A DNA stretch of 64,000 nucleotides from contig MCFE01000228.1 of assembly GCA_002104905.1 (NCBI GenBank), positions 58,069 through 122,068 of the forward strand, written 5' to 3'. Below are positions 10,670 to 23,182 of the stretch, in pieces. The stretch is from Basidiobolus meristosporus CBS 931.73. Its lineage: Eukaryota; Basidiobolomycota; Basidiobolomycetes; Basidiobolales; Basidiobolaceae. Positions within the stretch are counted from its first letter, which is position 1. Each line of letters opens with the position of its first letter. A program made the translations under genes and the position numbers. The notes under the pieces were generated by a model that was not told where the DNA came from, did no database searches, and saw only the letters and a list, made by a program, of their open reading frames with translations.

Positions 10670-11029
10670 TGTTGTAAGAGTCTTGGAGATATTGGAAGTG
10701 ATTGGGAGAACAAGTAGATTATGTGGTTTTCACTTAATGATTTATTGAATGTAAAAGTAGTATTTATACTTTTACCTGGTCTTGGCATTACAAACACGTA
10801 GAATAGATTAAGGAAGGTCCCAAGAACATGTGTGCAAAGTTTGGGGCTGTTTGGACAACTTTGAGAATTTTCATGTTCTGGGTACCTGGTATTTTGGTGA
10901 AAATATTCTAAGTAAATCCCAACAAGAAATTTAGTCAGTATTCTCTAGGATTTGAAGGTGATTATCTAAGTGACTAAGTTAGGTGAATATTTAGGTGGAA
11001 TTACAAATTTTTACAACACTCCCACTCAG

Positions 11030-14000
11030 CTAAATGTTCATACTGACTAGTCCTAATTTTGACCTAAGATACTCAAACTTGTCTCTAGCTAATGATTTGG
11101 TAAATATGTCTGCAATCATTTCATCTGTAGGACAGTAAACTAAGCTAACTAAGTTATTCTCTATGACATCATGTATGAAATGATGTCTAATATCCATGTG
11201 CTTGGTTCTAGCATGAAAAGTTGGATTTCTACCTAATTGTACACATCCTTGATTATCTTGAAATAAAGTATTAGGCGTTTTTTGACATAGGCCTATATCT
11301 GCTAAGAGTTTTCTTAACCACATTGCTTCTTTTGTAGCTTCACAGGCTGCCATATACTCTGCCTCTGTAGTAGAAAGTGCTACGGTTGGTTGCTTTCTTG
11401 AATTCCATGAAATTGCTCCTTTACAGTAAAGAAAGGTATATCCTGTGGTGGATCTTCTGTCTTCCAAATTTCGTCCCCAATCAACATCAGAGTATCCCAC
11501 AAGGTCCTGTTCTGAGTCCTTATAAGTGTATCTTGAGCAGATATCAGCAGTTCCTTTTAGGTATCTAAAAATCCACTTAACTGCTGCAATATGATCAGAT
11601 CCATAGTTCTGATTATGTTGGCTGACAACTCCCACTGAATATGAGATATCTGGATGTGTTCCAAGCATGATATACATCAGATTGCCAACCATAGATTTAT
11701 AAGGAAAGTCAGGGCTTTCAGATGGCACCAAGCTCTCTTGATTTGGTTGAGTTTTGACCAAGTTAAGGTTTGTCTCCATTGGGGTAGCTGCTGGTTTACA
11801 GTCTTCCATTTTGTACTTCTTTAGTATATCTTGAATATACTTGGATTGGCTTAGGGTGATAGTCTGGGTACTTCTGTCTATGGAGAACTTAATCCCTAAG
11901 TAGTAACTAAGTTCTCCTAGATCGGACATCTTGAACTCCTTAGATAGGTTGGATTTAGTCTCTTCCAATGTTTCTAGGTTATTGGCGGCTATAATAAGAT
12001 CATCCACATATAGAGCTAATAGAACTGGATTTGCTCTATCTGGCTTATAGTATATACTATAGTCAGCATTACTCCTTTTGAAACTCAAAGATTCCAAATA
12101 AGAATCTATTTTGCAATTCCAGGCTCTTGGTGATTGTTTGCGGCCATATAGTGACTTTTTAAGCTTGCAAACCAAATGGGGGTTATCTTGGTCAACAAAC
12201 CCATCAGGCTGTTCCATATACACGTCCTCATCAAGTTCTCTATTCAAAAATCCAGTTTTTACATCCATTTGATGAATAAAAAACTTATATTTGGCTGCAA
12301 TAGCCAATATTAATCTGATGGAATTAAACTTGGCTACCAGTGCAAAGGTCTCAGTATAGTCAAGTCCTTTTATTTGAGAGTATCCTTTGGCTACAAGTCT
12401 TGCTTTGTATCTTTCAATTGTGCCATCAGCCTTGTATTTTGTCTTGAAGACCCATCTGCATCCAATTGATTTTGGTTGATTGGTAATTTGACTAAGTCTC
12501 AAGTTTGATTTTCCATCAGGGCCTGATATTCATCAGTCATTGCAGATCTCCAAAACTTTGTCTGAGGGCTATTTAGGGCCTCTTTTACAGTCTGGAGCTC
12601 ATCAATATGGACTGAATAGGCATAGGCTAAGTTTGTACCCTCATTGATATAGTAATTTGGGCTATTTCTTGTCCAATTGGATCTTCGGGCATTTGATACT
12701 GGAGTGATCACTTCTGGGATATTCCTGGGCACTGATTCTGGCTGAACCACAGTTGTAGAGTCCTCTGGAGTGAAAAAGTTTTCATTGTTTTGCTCTGATT
12801 CAATCCTGAGAATTGGTGGACTGGAGATCAAATTTTTGTCATCATCTGATGTCATTTTTTGTGAAAATTTTGAATTTTCATCAAACAACACATCCCTGGA
12901 CTTGATCAGCTTCTTTGCTTTGGTATTGTAGAGTCTGTATGCCTTACTCTCATTGCAGTAGCCCAAAAATATGCATTTTACACTTTTTGGCTCAAATTTT
13001 GACTGATTTCCGGCCAGTTTTTTGGCATATGCTGTACACCCAAATATTCTTAGATGTTCTGCACTTGGTCTGTATCCATACCATGCTTCAAATGGAGTAG
13101 AATCACAAAGTATTCTGTTATAACTCCTATTTTTAAGATATACAGCAGTGGCAACTGATTCCGCCCAAAAATCATAGGATAATTTTTGATCATGGATCAT
13201 AGATCTTGCCATATCAATTATTGATCTGTTAGCTTGTTCTGCTACTCCATTTTGCTGTGGGGAGCATGGTACAATAGTCTCTTGCTTTATCCCATGAATT
13301 TTGCAGAAGTGGATGAAGAGTTTTGAGGTATATTCTCCACCATTGTCATAGTGTATTTTCTTGATTTTTTCACCAGTTTCTCTCTCCACCATGGCTTTAA
13401 ACTCCCTGAACTTAGACAGAGCTTCTTCCTTTTTCTTCATGAAGTAGACCCATGTGTATCTTGTATAATCATCAATAAAAGTGATTAAATACTTCATCCC
13501 GCCTAAGGATAAATTTTGCATAGGTCCACACAGATCTGAGTGAATTAGATCTAATTTTTTCTTAGTTTTGATTAACGCAGAGCTCTTGAACGGCTGTCTG
13601 GCTTGTTTCCCATATATGCAGGCTTCACAGTGTGCCAAATTAGCTGGGGGATCAATTTTCACTCCAGAAATTAGCTGATCTTTGATCATTTTACGCAAAT
13701 AATCAAAATTGATGTGTCCAAATCTCCTGTGCCAAAGCATTGGTGTTTCTTCATTTAAGTTACTTATATTGGCTTCCAAATATGATGGAATATAAGTCAA
13801 CTTGTAAAGATTCTGATCTCAGATATCGAAAGCAATATGGGCACTATTTTGATCAGTGATCCTGCATCCAGAATTGTCAAAACTGAAACTGAGTCCTTCT
13901 GCTGTGGCCTTGCTTACAGAGAGTAGGTTCTTGGCTATTTCTGGTACATAGAGTACTTCTTTAAAGGTCAGTGTATGGCGTCCTTTACTGCTTCTAAGGT

Positions 14001-14973
14001 TTACTTGGATAGTTCCTTCTCCCACTGCATCAAGTGTTCTATTGTCACCCATGAAAACCTTCTTAATTGGAATTTCTTGATATTGGGTAAAAAGTTCTTA
14101 TTGGTGTGTAAAGTGTTCAGAAGCTCCAGAGTCAATATACCATGTCTGAGAATCCTTGTTTGTGGTCATATTTAGTGCAGATATGAATAGTCTATCTTCA
14201 GTTGTTGCAGCATTTCCATATTCAGGCTTCTTTTGCTGATAATATCTCTTTTTGAGACACTGGTCTGATGTGTGTCCTTTCCTTTTGCAGTAGTTGCAAA
14301 ATAGGTTGTTGTTACCTTTGTAGGGCCTTAGGTACCTCTTTTGTTGGTTATCATTGCTTATTAAAGCATTTTCTTCTTCATTCTTATTGGCGCTTGATTT
14401 TCTTAATTCTTCATCCAGGAGCCTTCCATTTACGTAGTTGAAGGTCAAATCTTCAGTTCTGGACTCTAGGGCTGATACAAGGCCCTGAAACTTGTCTGTC
14501 AGGCTATTCAGGATGGTAACTATCACATCCTCATCAGTAGTTGGTACGCCCACAGATTCCATCTCATCTACCAGCAGGGTAATTCTGTTAATTAGAATTT
14601 TCATTTCTTCTCCTGGCAGCATCTTTGTAGTAAAGAATTTTCATCTCAGATACATTTTCTTGGCAGCTGAACATGACTGGTAGGTGTCTTCTAATGCCTT
14701 CCAGGCATTCCTTGCCATTTTTGCTCTTGAGCATTGAATTAGCAATTTGTCCTTGACATTAAGGCAAATGCAGTTAAAGGCACTTTGTTCTTTCTTCTGG
14801 TACTTCAAGGCTTCCTCTCCCACGTTTTCAGGAGGGCATTCTTCTCCCATGACAATATCCTAAAGGCCTCTTTCTTGTAGCAGCATCTTCATCTTCACCT
14901 TCCACACTTGGTAGTTATATCCATTCAACTTTTCAGCAGAGGGAAAAATTCCAGTAATAGCAGTAGTAGACAT
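11030..14973 (-). pseudogene. Copia-A1 gag-pol polyprotein, broken by stop codons
   Basis: Begins MSTTAITGIFPSAEKL at 14973. In order: gag with CCHC knuckle CNYCKRKGHTSDQC, protease with WYIDSGASEHFTH, integrase zinc motif HRRFGH...CEAC and core residues in IHSDLCGP, YDNGGEY and QNGVAEQ, RT with LALYVDDLIIAAN, and RNase H with ALSTTEAEYMA. One frame throughout, interrupted by TAG near 14871 (in place of the Trp of GLWDIVM), TGA near 14650, TAA near 14099, TGA at 13816 (before DQNLYK) and TGA near 12500 (in place of Trp in ENQTWDLV). The last two are also present in A2. No frameshift was noticed, so decay is by substitution. Confidence 0.9.
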
Positions 14974-14992
14974 TGCAGAGAGTGACAGCTTG

Positions 14993-15004
14993 GGGCTCAT
15001 AACC
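14993..15004 (-). promoter_or_regulatory. Primer binding site of Copia-A1 (half-tRNA type)
   Basis: Read on the minus strand, GGTTATGAGCCC follows the 5' LTR with no gap. It is the complement of GGGCTCATAACC, the anticodon arm of eukaryotic initiator tRNA-Met (CAT being the anticodon), rather than of a tRNA 3' end. Copia of Drosophila and Ty5 of yeast use such a cleaved half-tRNA as primer. The same sequence occurs at 20131-20142 and, in family C, at 51541-51552. Confidence 0.75.
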
Positions 15005-15358
15005 TGTTGTAAGAGTCTTGGAGATATTGGAAGTGATTGGGAGAACAAGTAGATTATGTGGTTTTCACTTGATGATTTATTGAAAGTAAAAGTAGTATTT
15101 ATACTTTTACCTGGTCTTGGCATTACAAGCACGTAGAATAGATTAAGGAAGGTCCCAAGAACATGTGTACAAAGTTTGGGGCTGTTTGGACAACCTTGAG
15201 AATTTTCATGTTCTGGGTACCTGGTATTTTGGTGAAAATATTCTAAGTAAATCCCAACAAGGAATTTGGTCAGTATTCTCTAGGATTTGAAGGTGATCAT
15301 CTAAGTGACTAAGTTAGGTGAATATTTAGGTGGAATTACAAATTTTTACAACAGGACT

Positions 15359-15758
15359 AATATATTGTTCAACAGTATATGCATATGTGCTCAGCTTAAT
15401 TGATCAAGAAACTTGTAACTCAATGAGCATATCTACACAATAGTATGCCTAACAATTAGAATGATCTGATCAAAATACTAATTGCTAGCTTTGATCAGTT
15501 GTATGGATTTGAATAATAATCCAAGTCTAGTTATCAGATTGCAATAATGATATATAGCCTCTGGGCTATCCAATGCATTTACTTGAGCAAAATTGACCCA
15601 CTTTTGGTCAAGTTAAGGTTTTGTCATTTTTGGCAAATCTGGAGTTTCCTTATATCTGGGCAAAAGTCTAATTCATTTAGACAACTTCACTGTATATCAA
15701 TATTAGACTCAGGGACACTTAATTCCATCATATAGACTCTATATGAGGTAAAAGAAAT
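15359..15758. other. Spacer between A1 and A2 without recognised feature
   Basis: About 400 bp of AT-rich sequence with no family resemblance to the other repeats and no credible ORF. It is presumably old target DNA into which both Copia-A elements inserted. Confidence 0.4.
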
Positions 15759-18700
15759 TGTTGTAAGAGTCTTGGAGATATTGGAAGTGATTGGGAGGAC
15801 AAGTAGATTATGTGGTTTCACTAAATGATTCATTGAATGTAAAAGTAGTATTTGTACTTTCTTGGCATTACAAGCATGTTGAATAGGTTAAGGAAGGTCC
15901 AAAGAACATGTGTGCAAAGTTTGGGGCTGTTTGGACAACTTTGAGAATTTTCATGTTCTGGGTACCTGGTATTTTGGTGAAAATATTCTAAGTAAATCCC
16001 AACAAGGAATTTGGTCAGTATTCTCTAGGATTTGAAGGTAATGATCTATGTGACTAAGTTAGGTGAACATTTAGGTGGAATTGCAAATTCTTACCACACT
16101 CCCACTGAGCTAAATGTTCATACTGACTAGTCCTAATTTTGACCTAAGATATTCAAACTTGTCTCTAGCCAATGGTTTGGTAAATATATCTGCAATCATT
16201 TCATCTGAGGGACAGTAAACTAAGCTAACTAAGTTATTCTCTATAGCTTCACATATTAAATAATGTCTAATATCTATGTGCTTGGTTCTAGCATGAAAAG
16301 TTGGATTTATACCTAATTGTGTACATCATTGATTATTGTAAAATAAAGTAATAGGCTTTTGTGACATAGGCCTAAATCTGTAAAAAGCTTTCTTAACGAC
16401 ATTGCTTCTTTTGTAGCCTCACAGGCTGCCATATACTCTGCCTCTGCGGTAGAAAGTGCTATGGATGGTTGCTTTCTTGAATTCCATGAAATTGCTCCTT
16501 GACAGTAAAGAAAGGTGTATCCTGTGGTGGATCTTCTGTCTTCTAAGTTTTGCCCCCAATCAGCATCAGAGTATCCCACAAGATCCTGTTCTGAATCCTT
16601 ATAAGTGTATCTTGAGCAGAAATCAGCAGTTCCTTTTAAGTATCTAAAAATCTGCTTAACTGTTGCAATATGATCAGATCCATAGTTCTGATTATGTTGG
16701 CTGACAACTCCCACTGAATATAAGATATCTGGACATGTTCCAAGCATGCTATACATCTGACTACTGCCCACAGACTGCCAACCATAGATTGATAAGGAAA
16801 GTCAGGGCTTTCAGATGGCACCAAGCTCTCTTGATTTAGTTGAGTTTTGACCAAGTTAAGGTTTGTCTCCATAGGGGTAGCTGCTGGTTTACAGTCTTCC
16901 ATTTGGTACTTCTTTTGTATATCTTTAATATACTTGGATTGGCTTAGGGTAATAGTCTGGGTACTTCTGTCTATGGAGAGCTTAATCCCTAAGTAGTAAC
17001 TGAGTTCTCCCAGATTGTACATCCTGAACTTCTTAGATAGGATGTATTTAGTCTCTTCCAATATTTCTAGGTTATTGGCGGCTATAATAAGATCATCCAC
17101 ATATAGAGCTAATAGAACTGGATTTGCTCTATCTGGCTTATAGTATATACTATAGTCAGCATTACTCCTTTTGAAACTCAAAGATTCCAAATAAGAGTCT
17201 ATCTTGCAATTGCAGGCTCTTGGTGATTATTTAAGACCATATAGTGACTTTTTAAGCTTGCAGACCAAATGGGGGTTATGTTGGTCAACAAACCCATCAG
17301 GCTGGTCCATATACATGTCTTCATCAAGTTCTCCATTCAAAAATGCAGTTTTTACATCCATTTGATAAATAGAAAACTTATATTTGGCTGCAATAGCCAA
17401 TATTAATCTGATGGAAATAAACTTAGCTGCTGGTGCAAAGGTCTCAGTATAGTCAAGTCATTTTGTTTGAGAGTATCTTTTGGCCACAAGTCTTGCTTTG
17501 TATCTTTCAATTGTACCATCAGCTAGGTATTTTGTCTTGAAGAACCATCTGCATCCAATTGATTTTTGGTTGATTGGTAATTTGACTAAGTCTCAAGTTT
17601 GATTTTCCATCAGGGCCTGATATTCATCAGTCATTGCAGATCTCCAAAACTTTGTCTGAGGGCTATTTAGGGCCTCTTTTACAGTCTGGAGCTCATCAAT
17701 ATGGACTGAATAGGCATAGGCTAAGTTTGTACCCTCATTGATATAGTAATTTGGGCTATTTCTTGTCCAATTGGATCTCCAGGCATTTGATACTAGAATG
17801 ATCACTTCTGGGATATTCCTGGGCACTGATTTAGGCTGAACCATAATTTTAGAGTCCACTGGAGTGAAAAAATTCTCATTGTTTTGCTTTGACTCAATCC
17901 TGACTATTGATGAACTTGCAATCAAAATTTTGCCATCCTTTGATGTAATTTTATGTCAGCATTTTGAGTTTTCATCAGACAACACTTGATGTTGTTTTTT
18001 GTGAAAATTCTGAATATTCATCAAACAACCCATCCCTGGACTTGATTGGCTTCTTTGCTTTGGCATTGCAGAGTCTGTGTGCTTTACTCTCATTGCAATA
18101 ACCCAAAAGTATGCATTCTACACTTTTTGATTCAAATTTTGACTGATTTCCAGACAGTTTCTTGGCATGTGCTGTACACCCAAATATTCTTAGATGTTCT
18201 GCACTTGGTCTGTACCCATACCATGTTACATATGGAGTAGAGTCACAAAGTATTCTGTTATAGCTCCTATTTTTAAGGTATACAGCAGTGGCAACTGATT
18301 CTGCCCAAAAATCATAGGATAATTTTGATCATGGATCATAGATCTTGCCATATCAATTATTGATCTGTTAGCATGTTCTGCCACTCCATTTTGCTGTGGG
18401 GAGCATGGTACAATAGTCTCTTGCTTTATCCCATGAATTTTGCAGAAGTGGATGAAGAGTTTTGAGGTATATTCTCCACCATTGTCAGATCATATATTCT
18501 TGGTTTTTTCACCAGTTTCTCTCTCCACCATGGCTTTGAGCTCCCTGAACTTAGACAGAGCTTGTTCCTTTCTCTCCATGAAGTAGACCCATGTGTACCT
18601 TGTATAATCATCAATAAAAGTGATTAAATACTTCATCCCACCTAAGAATAAACTTTTCATAGGTCCACACAGATCTGAGTGAATTAGATCTAATTTTTTC

Positions 18701-20489
18701 TTAGTTTTGATTAACCCAGAGCTCTTGAACTGTTGTCTGGCTTGTTTCCCATATATGCAGGCTTCACAGTGTGCCAAATTAGCTGGGGGATCAATTTTCA
18801 CTCCAGAAATTAGCTGATCTATGATCATTTTGCGCAAATAATCAAAATTGATGTGTCCAAATCTCCTGTGCCAAAGCATTGGTGTTTCATCATTTAAGTT
18901 ACTTATATTGGCTTCCAAATATGATGGAATATAAGTCAACTTGTAAAGATTCTGATCTCAGATACCCAAAGCAATATGGGCACCATTTTGATCAGTGATC
19001 TTGCATCCAGAATTGTCAAAGGTGAAGCTGAGTCCTTCTGCTGTGGCCTTGCTCATAGATAGTAGGTTTTTGGCTATATCTGGTACATGGCGTACTTCTT
19101 TTAAGGTCAGTGTATGGCTTCCTCCACTGCTTCTAAGGTTTACTTGGATAGTTCCTTCTCCCACTGCATCAAGTGTTCTACTGACACCCATGAAAACCTT
19201 CTTAATTGGAATTTCTTGATATTGGGTAAAAAGTTCTTTTTGGTGTGTAAAGTGTTGAGATGCTCCAGAGTCAACATACCACGTCTGAGAATCCTTGTTT
19301 GTGGTCATATATAGTGTAGATATGGATAGTCTATCTTCAGTTGTTGCAGCATTTCCATATTCAGGCTTTTTCTGCTGATTATCTTTGTTTTCAAGCACTC
19401 ATCTGATGTGTGTCCTTTCCTTTTGCAGTAGTTACAAAACATATTGCTGTTGCCTTGGTAGGGTTTTGGGTACCTCCCTTGTTGGTTATCATTGCTTATT
19501 AAAGCATTTTCTTGTTCCTTCTTATTGGTGCTTGATTTTCTTAATTCTTCATCCAGGAGCCTTCCATATATGTAATTTAAGGTCAAATCTTCAGTTCTGG
19601 ACTCTAGAGCTGATACAAGGCCCTAAAGCTTGCCTGTCAGGCTATTCAGGGTGGTAACTATCACATCCTGATCAGTAGTTGGTACACCCACAGATTCCAT
19701 TTCATCTACCAGCAGGGTAATTTGGTTAATTAGATTTATCATTCCTTTTCCTGGCAGCATCTTTGTAGTGCAGAGTTTTGGTCTCAGATACATTTTCTGA
19801 GCAGCTGAACATGACTGGTAGATGTCTTCTAATGCTTTCCAGGCATTCTTTGCTGTTTTTGCTCTTGAGCATTGGATTAGCAATTTGTCTTTAACACTAA
19901 GGCAAATGCAGTTAAAGGTACTTTGTTCTTTCTTCTGGTACTTTGAGGTTTCCTCTCCTATGTTTTGAGGAGGGCATTCTTCTCCCATGACAATATCCCA
20001 AAGGCCTCTTTCTTGTAGCAGCATCTTCATCTTCACCTTCCACACTTAGTAGTTAGATCCATCTAGCTTTTCAGCGGAGGGAACAATTCTAGTAATAGCA
20101 GTAGTAGACATTGCAGAGAGTGACAGCTTGGGGCTCATAACCTGTTGTAAAATTCTTGGAGATATTGGAAGTGATTGGCAGAACATGTAGATTATGTGGT
20201 TCTTACTTAATGATTTATTGAATGTAAAAGTAGTATTTATACTTTTACATGATCTTGGCATTACAAACACATGGAATAGGTTACAAAGGTCCCAAGAACA
20301 TGAGTGTAAAGGTTGGGGCAGTTTGGACAACTTAGAATATTTTCACCAAAATACCGGGAACCAAGAACATGAAAATTCTCAAGTAAATCCCAACAAGGAA
20401 TTTGGTCAGTATTCCCTAGGATCTGAAGGTAATGATCTAAGTGACCAAGACAGGTGCATATTTAGGTGGAATTACAAATTCTTATAACA
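15759..20489 (-). mobile_element. Copia-A element A2, decayed
   Basis: LTRs of about 340 bp (15759-16098) and 347 bp (20143-20489). They differ from each other by many substitutions and a deletion, and the flanking five bases (gaaat and catac) do not match, so either the target duplication has decayed or the two ends come from different insertions. Internal organisation as in A1. Confidence 0.85.
16110..20111 (-). pseudogene. Copia-A2 gag-pol polyprotein, stops and frameshifts
   Basis: Same domains as A1 but more degraded. The gag start MSTTAITRIVPSAEKLDGSN is followed by a stop before the KVKMKMLLQERGLWDIVM segment; the CCHC knuckle, DSGASQHFTHQ protease and integrase zinc finger survive in pieces. 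The integrase core is frameshifted around 17930-18490. RT keeps LALYVDDLIIAAN, and RNase H keeps ALSTAEAEYMA but is truncated before the final QLGRNPTFHARTKH block. TGA codons before DQNLYK (18955) and in place of Trp in ENQTWDLV (near 17593) are in the same places as in A1. Confidence 0.85.
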
Positions 20490-20805
20490 CATACAACATG
20501 GCCAAAAAAAGGTTTTTGCTCAACTCTGAGCTGGCATGGCCTGCTCCCACTTGAGCCACAGTTGTTTAGTTATTCAGATCCACAAAAATGGTCTAGAATC
20601 GTCATCTTTGTCTTCCTTAAGCAGCAATTACTTTCTTTGGACTGATTACTCCATTCACAGTATATTCAAAGTCTATTTGCTTCTTGATCTACCCAGTTTG
20701 GTATCAGAAAGTACCATAGGTTGTTTGGTAGCTATTTTTAAAGGTCTTCCACTGATTTGGATTGATACAGCTGCTTTTGTCTTATCAGCATATATTTGTA
20801 GATAT
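20490..20805. other. Unassigned repeat-flanking stretch
   Basis: About 315 bp with no recognised element. The longest plus-strand frame (about 90 codons, starting beyond 20536) looks like chance. It is bounded by the Copia-A2 LTR and a Copia-B LTR. Confidence 0.3.
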
Positions 20806-21151
20806 TGTAGCTATTAAGTTGTCACCAAAATACTCATGCTAACTTAGTCATATATTTCTCATTCTTTGATTAGCATTCTGTCCAGACCAAATTTCTTGTT
20901 GAGATTTACTTAGAATATTTTCACCAAATTATCAAGTACCCAGATTATGATCATTCTCAAAGTTGTCCAAAAGCCCCAAAACCTTGCACACATATTCTTG
21001 AGATCTTCCTTAACAAACTCTGCATGTTTGTTTGCTTTACTTTATCAACAGTATAAATACCATACTTTTGAACAATAAATCTACAAGTGAATAACATGTA
21101 AATCCTCTAGCTCTCCATATCACTTCCAATACTCCTCAGAATATTGCAACA
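20806..21151 (+). mobile_element. Copia-B LTR
   Basis: Reverse-complement copy of the LTR at 10225-10572 (TGTAGCTATTAAGTTGTCACC...ATATTGCAACA), including the shared core around CAAAGTTGTCCAAAAGCCCC. It stands as a solo or end-truncated LTR. Confidence 0.6.
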
Positions 21152-22031
21152 GTAGATTCAAGATTGGCACTTTGCTGGAAGTGAGGTTCTCCTTAACAAG
21201 GGCTTTGATTATCCTTATTCTCCTGATAGTTATTTTCAACCTTGGGCTTGGTTTTCAAGGCTAACTGATCTTCTCTGCGGCTTCAGAGTCCATAAAAGCC
21301 ATCTGGCTTATCCTTGCACTTTTTTCTTTCTGCTCCATAGACAGCAGATATCAAGACTTATGCACTAGATAATCTGCTCTGATATATACTACAATGTCTG
21401 AAAGATCCTGTTGAAGTTTCAAAGCTCTTCTGGGGTTTCTGACTTGAAAGCTTTGTACAAGAGGCCCCATGGAGCATATCTACACTGCTAGATACTTCAA
21501 ATATAGCCCACATAGGTTTTGGCTCCATTAGGAAGTACCCTAGTTTGCAGTAAGAGTATTTTCCCATTTTTCTTCTTTTTCTTTTTCTGCTGATGATCCA
21601 AGGTAAAGTCCTTTTATGGGATGGTGCTGGACTTCCTTACAGGTGAGACCACAGTGTGTTTGAGCATGGAAAACCTCATGACATCATTGGCCCAGAATAT
21701 TTAACAATTTGAGAGTGATATAGTCAAAATTGGCATCCATTCAGATCAATCTTAACCTTGGATAGAGTTGACCATATTTGATCTAATAAACTGCACCTGA
21801 AAGCTAGCTTCATCAGTGCTTTGGAAGCAGACACAAGTATAACAGCTTTTTGAGTTGCAGAGCTTGGCAGTGACTTGATCAATCACAATTTTTCAGATCT
21901 GATACAGAGAATCAAATGGCACCAAGTGTTTTCTCCCACTGAAATAAGTGAAACATATATAACAAGTGTAAAATACTATGTTATCTTCTGAGTGGCTCTT
22001 AGCTGCATACTGGCCTTCTGTTGCTTAGTTG
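21152..22031. other. Unassigned degenerate sequence, probably retroelement remains
   Basis: Lies just inside the Copia-B LTR. A minus-strand frame of about 69 codons (21358-21567) has no recognisable motif. I cannot tie this stretch to a particular domain. Confidence 0.3.
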
Positions 22032-22621
22032 TGTTGTAAAATTTCTAATTCCACCTAAATATTCACCAAACTTGGTCACTTAGATCATTATCTTCCAATC
22101 AAAGGGAATACTGACCAAATTCCTTGCTGGGATTTACTTGGAATATTTTTACCAAAATACCATGTACCCCAAACATGAAAGTTCTCAAAGCTGTCCAAAC
22201 AGCCCAAAATTTTGCACACATGCTCTTGGGACCTTCCTTAACATATTTTATGTGTTTTTAGTGCAAAGAACATGTAAAAGTATAAATACTACTATGGCAT
22301 TCAATAAATCATTAAGTGAAAGCCACATAATCTACTTGTCCTCCTAATCACTTTGAGCAACTCCAAAACTTGTACAACAGGTTATAAACCCAAAGCTGTC
22401 ACTCTCTGCAATGTCCACTACTGCTATTACTGGAACTTTTTTTTCCCCTCTGCTGAAATGTTGGATGGATCTAACTACCAAGTGTGGAGGGTGAAGATGA
22501 AGATGCTGCTACAAGAAAGAGGCCTTTGGGATATTGACATGGGAGATGAATGCCCTCTTAAACACATAGGACAGAAATCCTCATGGTACCAGAAGAAAGA
22601 ACAAAGTGCCTTTAGCTGCAA
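22032..22621 (+). mobile_element. Copia-A element A6, truncated by Tnp2-X1
   Basis: LTR of 348 bp (22032-22379), primer site GGTTATAAACCC (22380-22391) and gag from the ATG at 22411, with a short T-run insertion, running to KKEQSAF. The gag frame breaks off at 22621 exactly where the shared Tnp2-X terminus CCTATGAAAAATTATTGAG begins. The remainder of this gag is not found on the other side of the Tnp2-X copy. Confidence 0.75.
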
Positions 22622-23182
22622 CCTATGAAAAATTATTGAGATGATCCCATCAAAAGGTTGTCACAAAGCTAAAGTCCTATGACTAAGAGGTACTGATCCT
22701 GTCAGAACACCATCCCAAGACCATTGAAAAATAACTGGACCCCAGATTTCACAAAAAACCCGGTCAAAAGTTTTCATTACAACAAAGTATAAGTGGTTTT
22801 TCATTGATTCCTTGCCAATTTGCTCACTTTCTGATCCCAAACACTCTATTGCCTCCTATGTTTGTGTGAATTGATTGGCTATTGCCTCTTTTTCACACTT
22901 GTTACTTCCTGACTCAACCATTTCTCTTACTTTTCATGCATACAAATTGATTTATATCTGTTGAAACTTCAGTTGTACCTCAATTGCCCATTGTTTTGAC
23001 TTATACAAGTCTCTATACCTTACACTAACATTAAGCTCAACCCCACACTCCACAAGTCACTCCATTAAAATCCTCCAATCAATAAGTATATCTACTGTAA
23101 CACTCTGGTTTCACAACTTTGGTGGGAACCCAATGGCTTTATGCTCTTGCAAAAACAGCTGTTTTCTTGTTGGTAATTCTTC

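Larger units (their letters stand above)
10670..15353 (-). mobile_element. Copia-A element A1, complete with target duplication
   Basis: LTRs of 349 bp at 10670-11018 and 15005-15353, both TGTTGTAA...TTACAACA, differing at roughly eight sites by eye. A 5-bp target duplication GGACT flanks the element (10665-10669 and 15354-15358). On the minus strand the 5' LTR is the right-hand one, followed by primer site GGTTATGAGCCC. Internal order gag-protease-integrase-RT-RNase H is that of Ty1/copia (Pseudoviridae-like) elements. Structure is whole but the polyprotein has several stops, so it needs help in trans or is dead. Confidence 0.93.

Noticed and set aside
14990-15010. GGGCTCATAACC strings as possible initiator tRNA-Met genes
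   Set aside because: Only the anticodon arm is present and no acceptor, D or T arms surround it; the position next to each LTR marks it as a primer binding site.
10670-20489. A1 and A2 as one compound element
   Set aside because: A1 has its own target duplication and each has its own LTR pair with a 400-bp spacer between.
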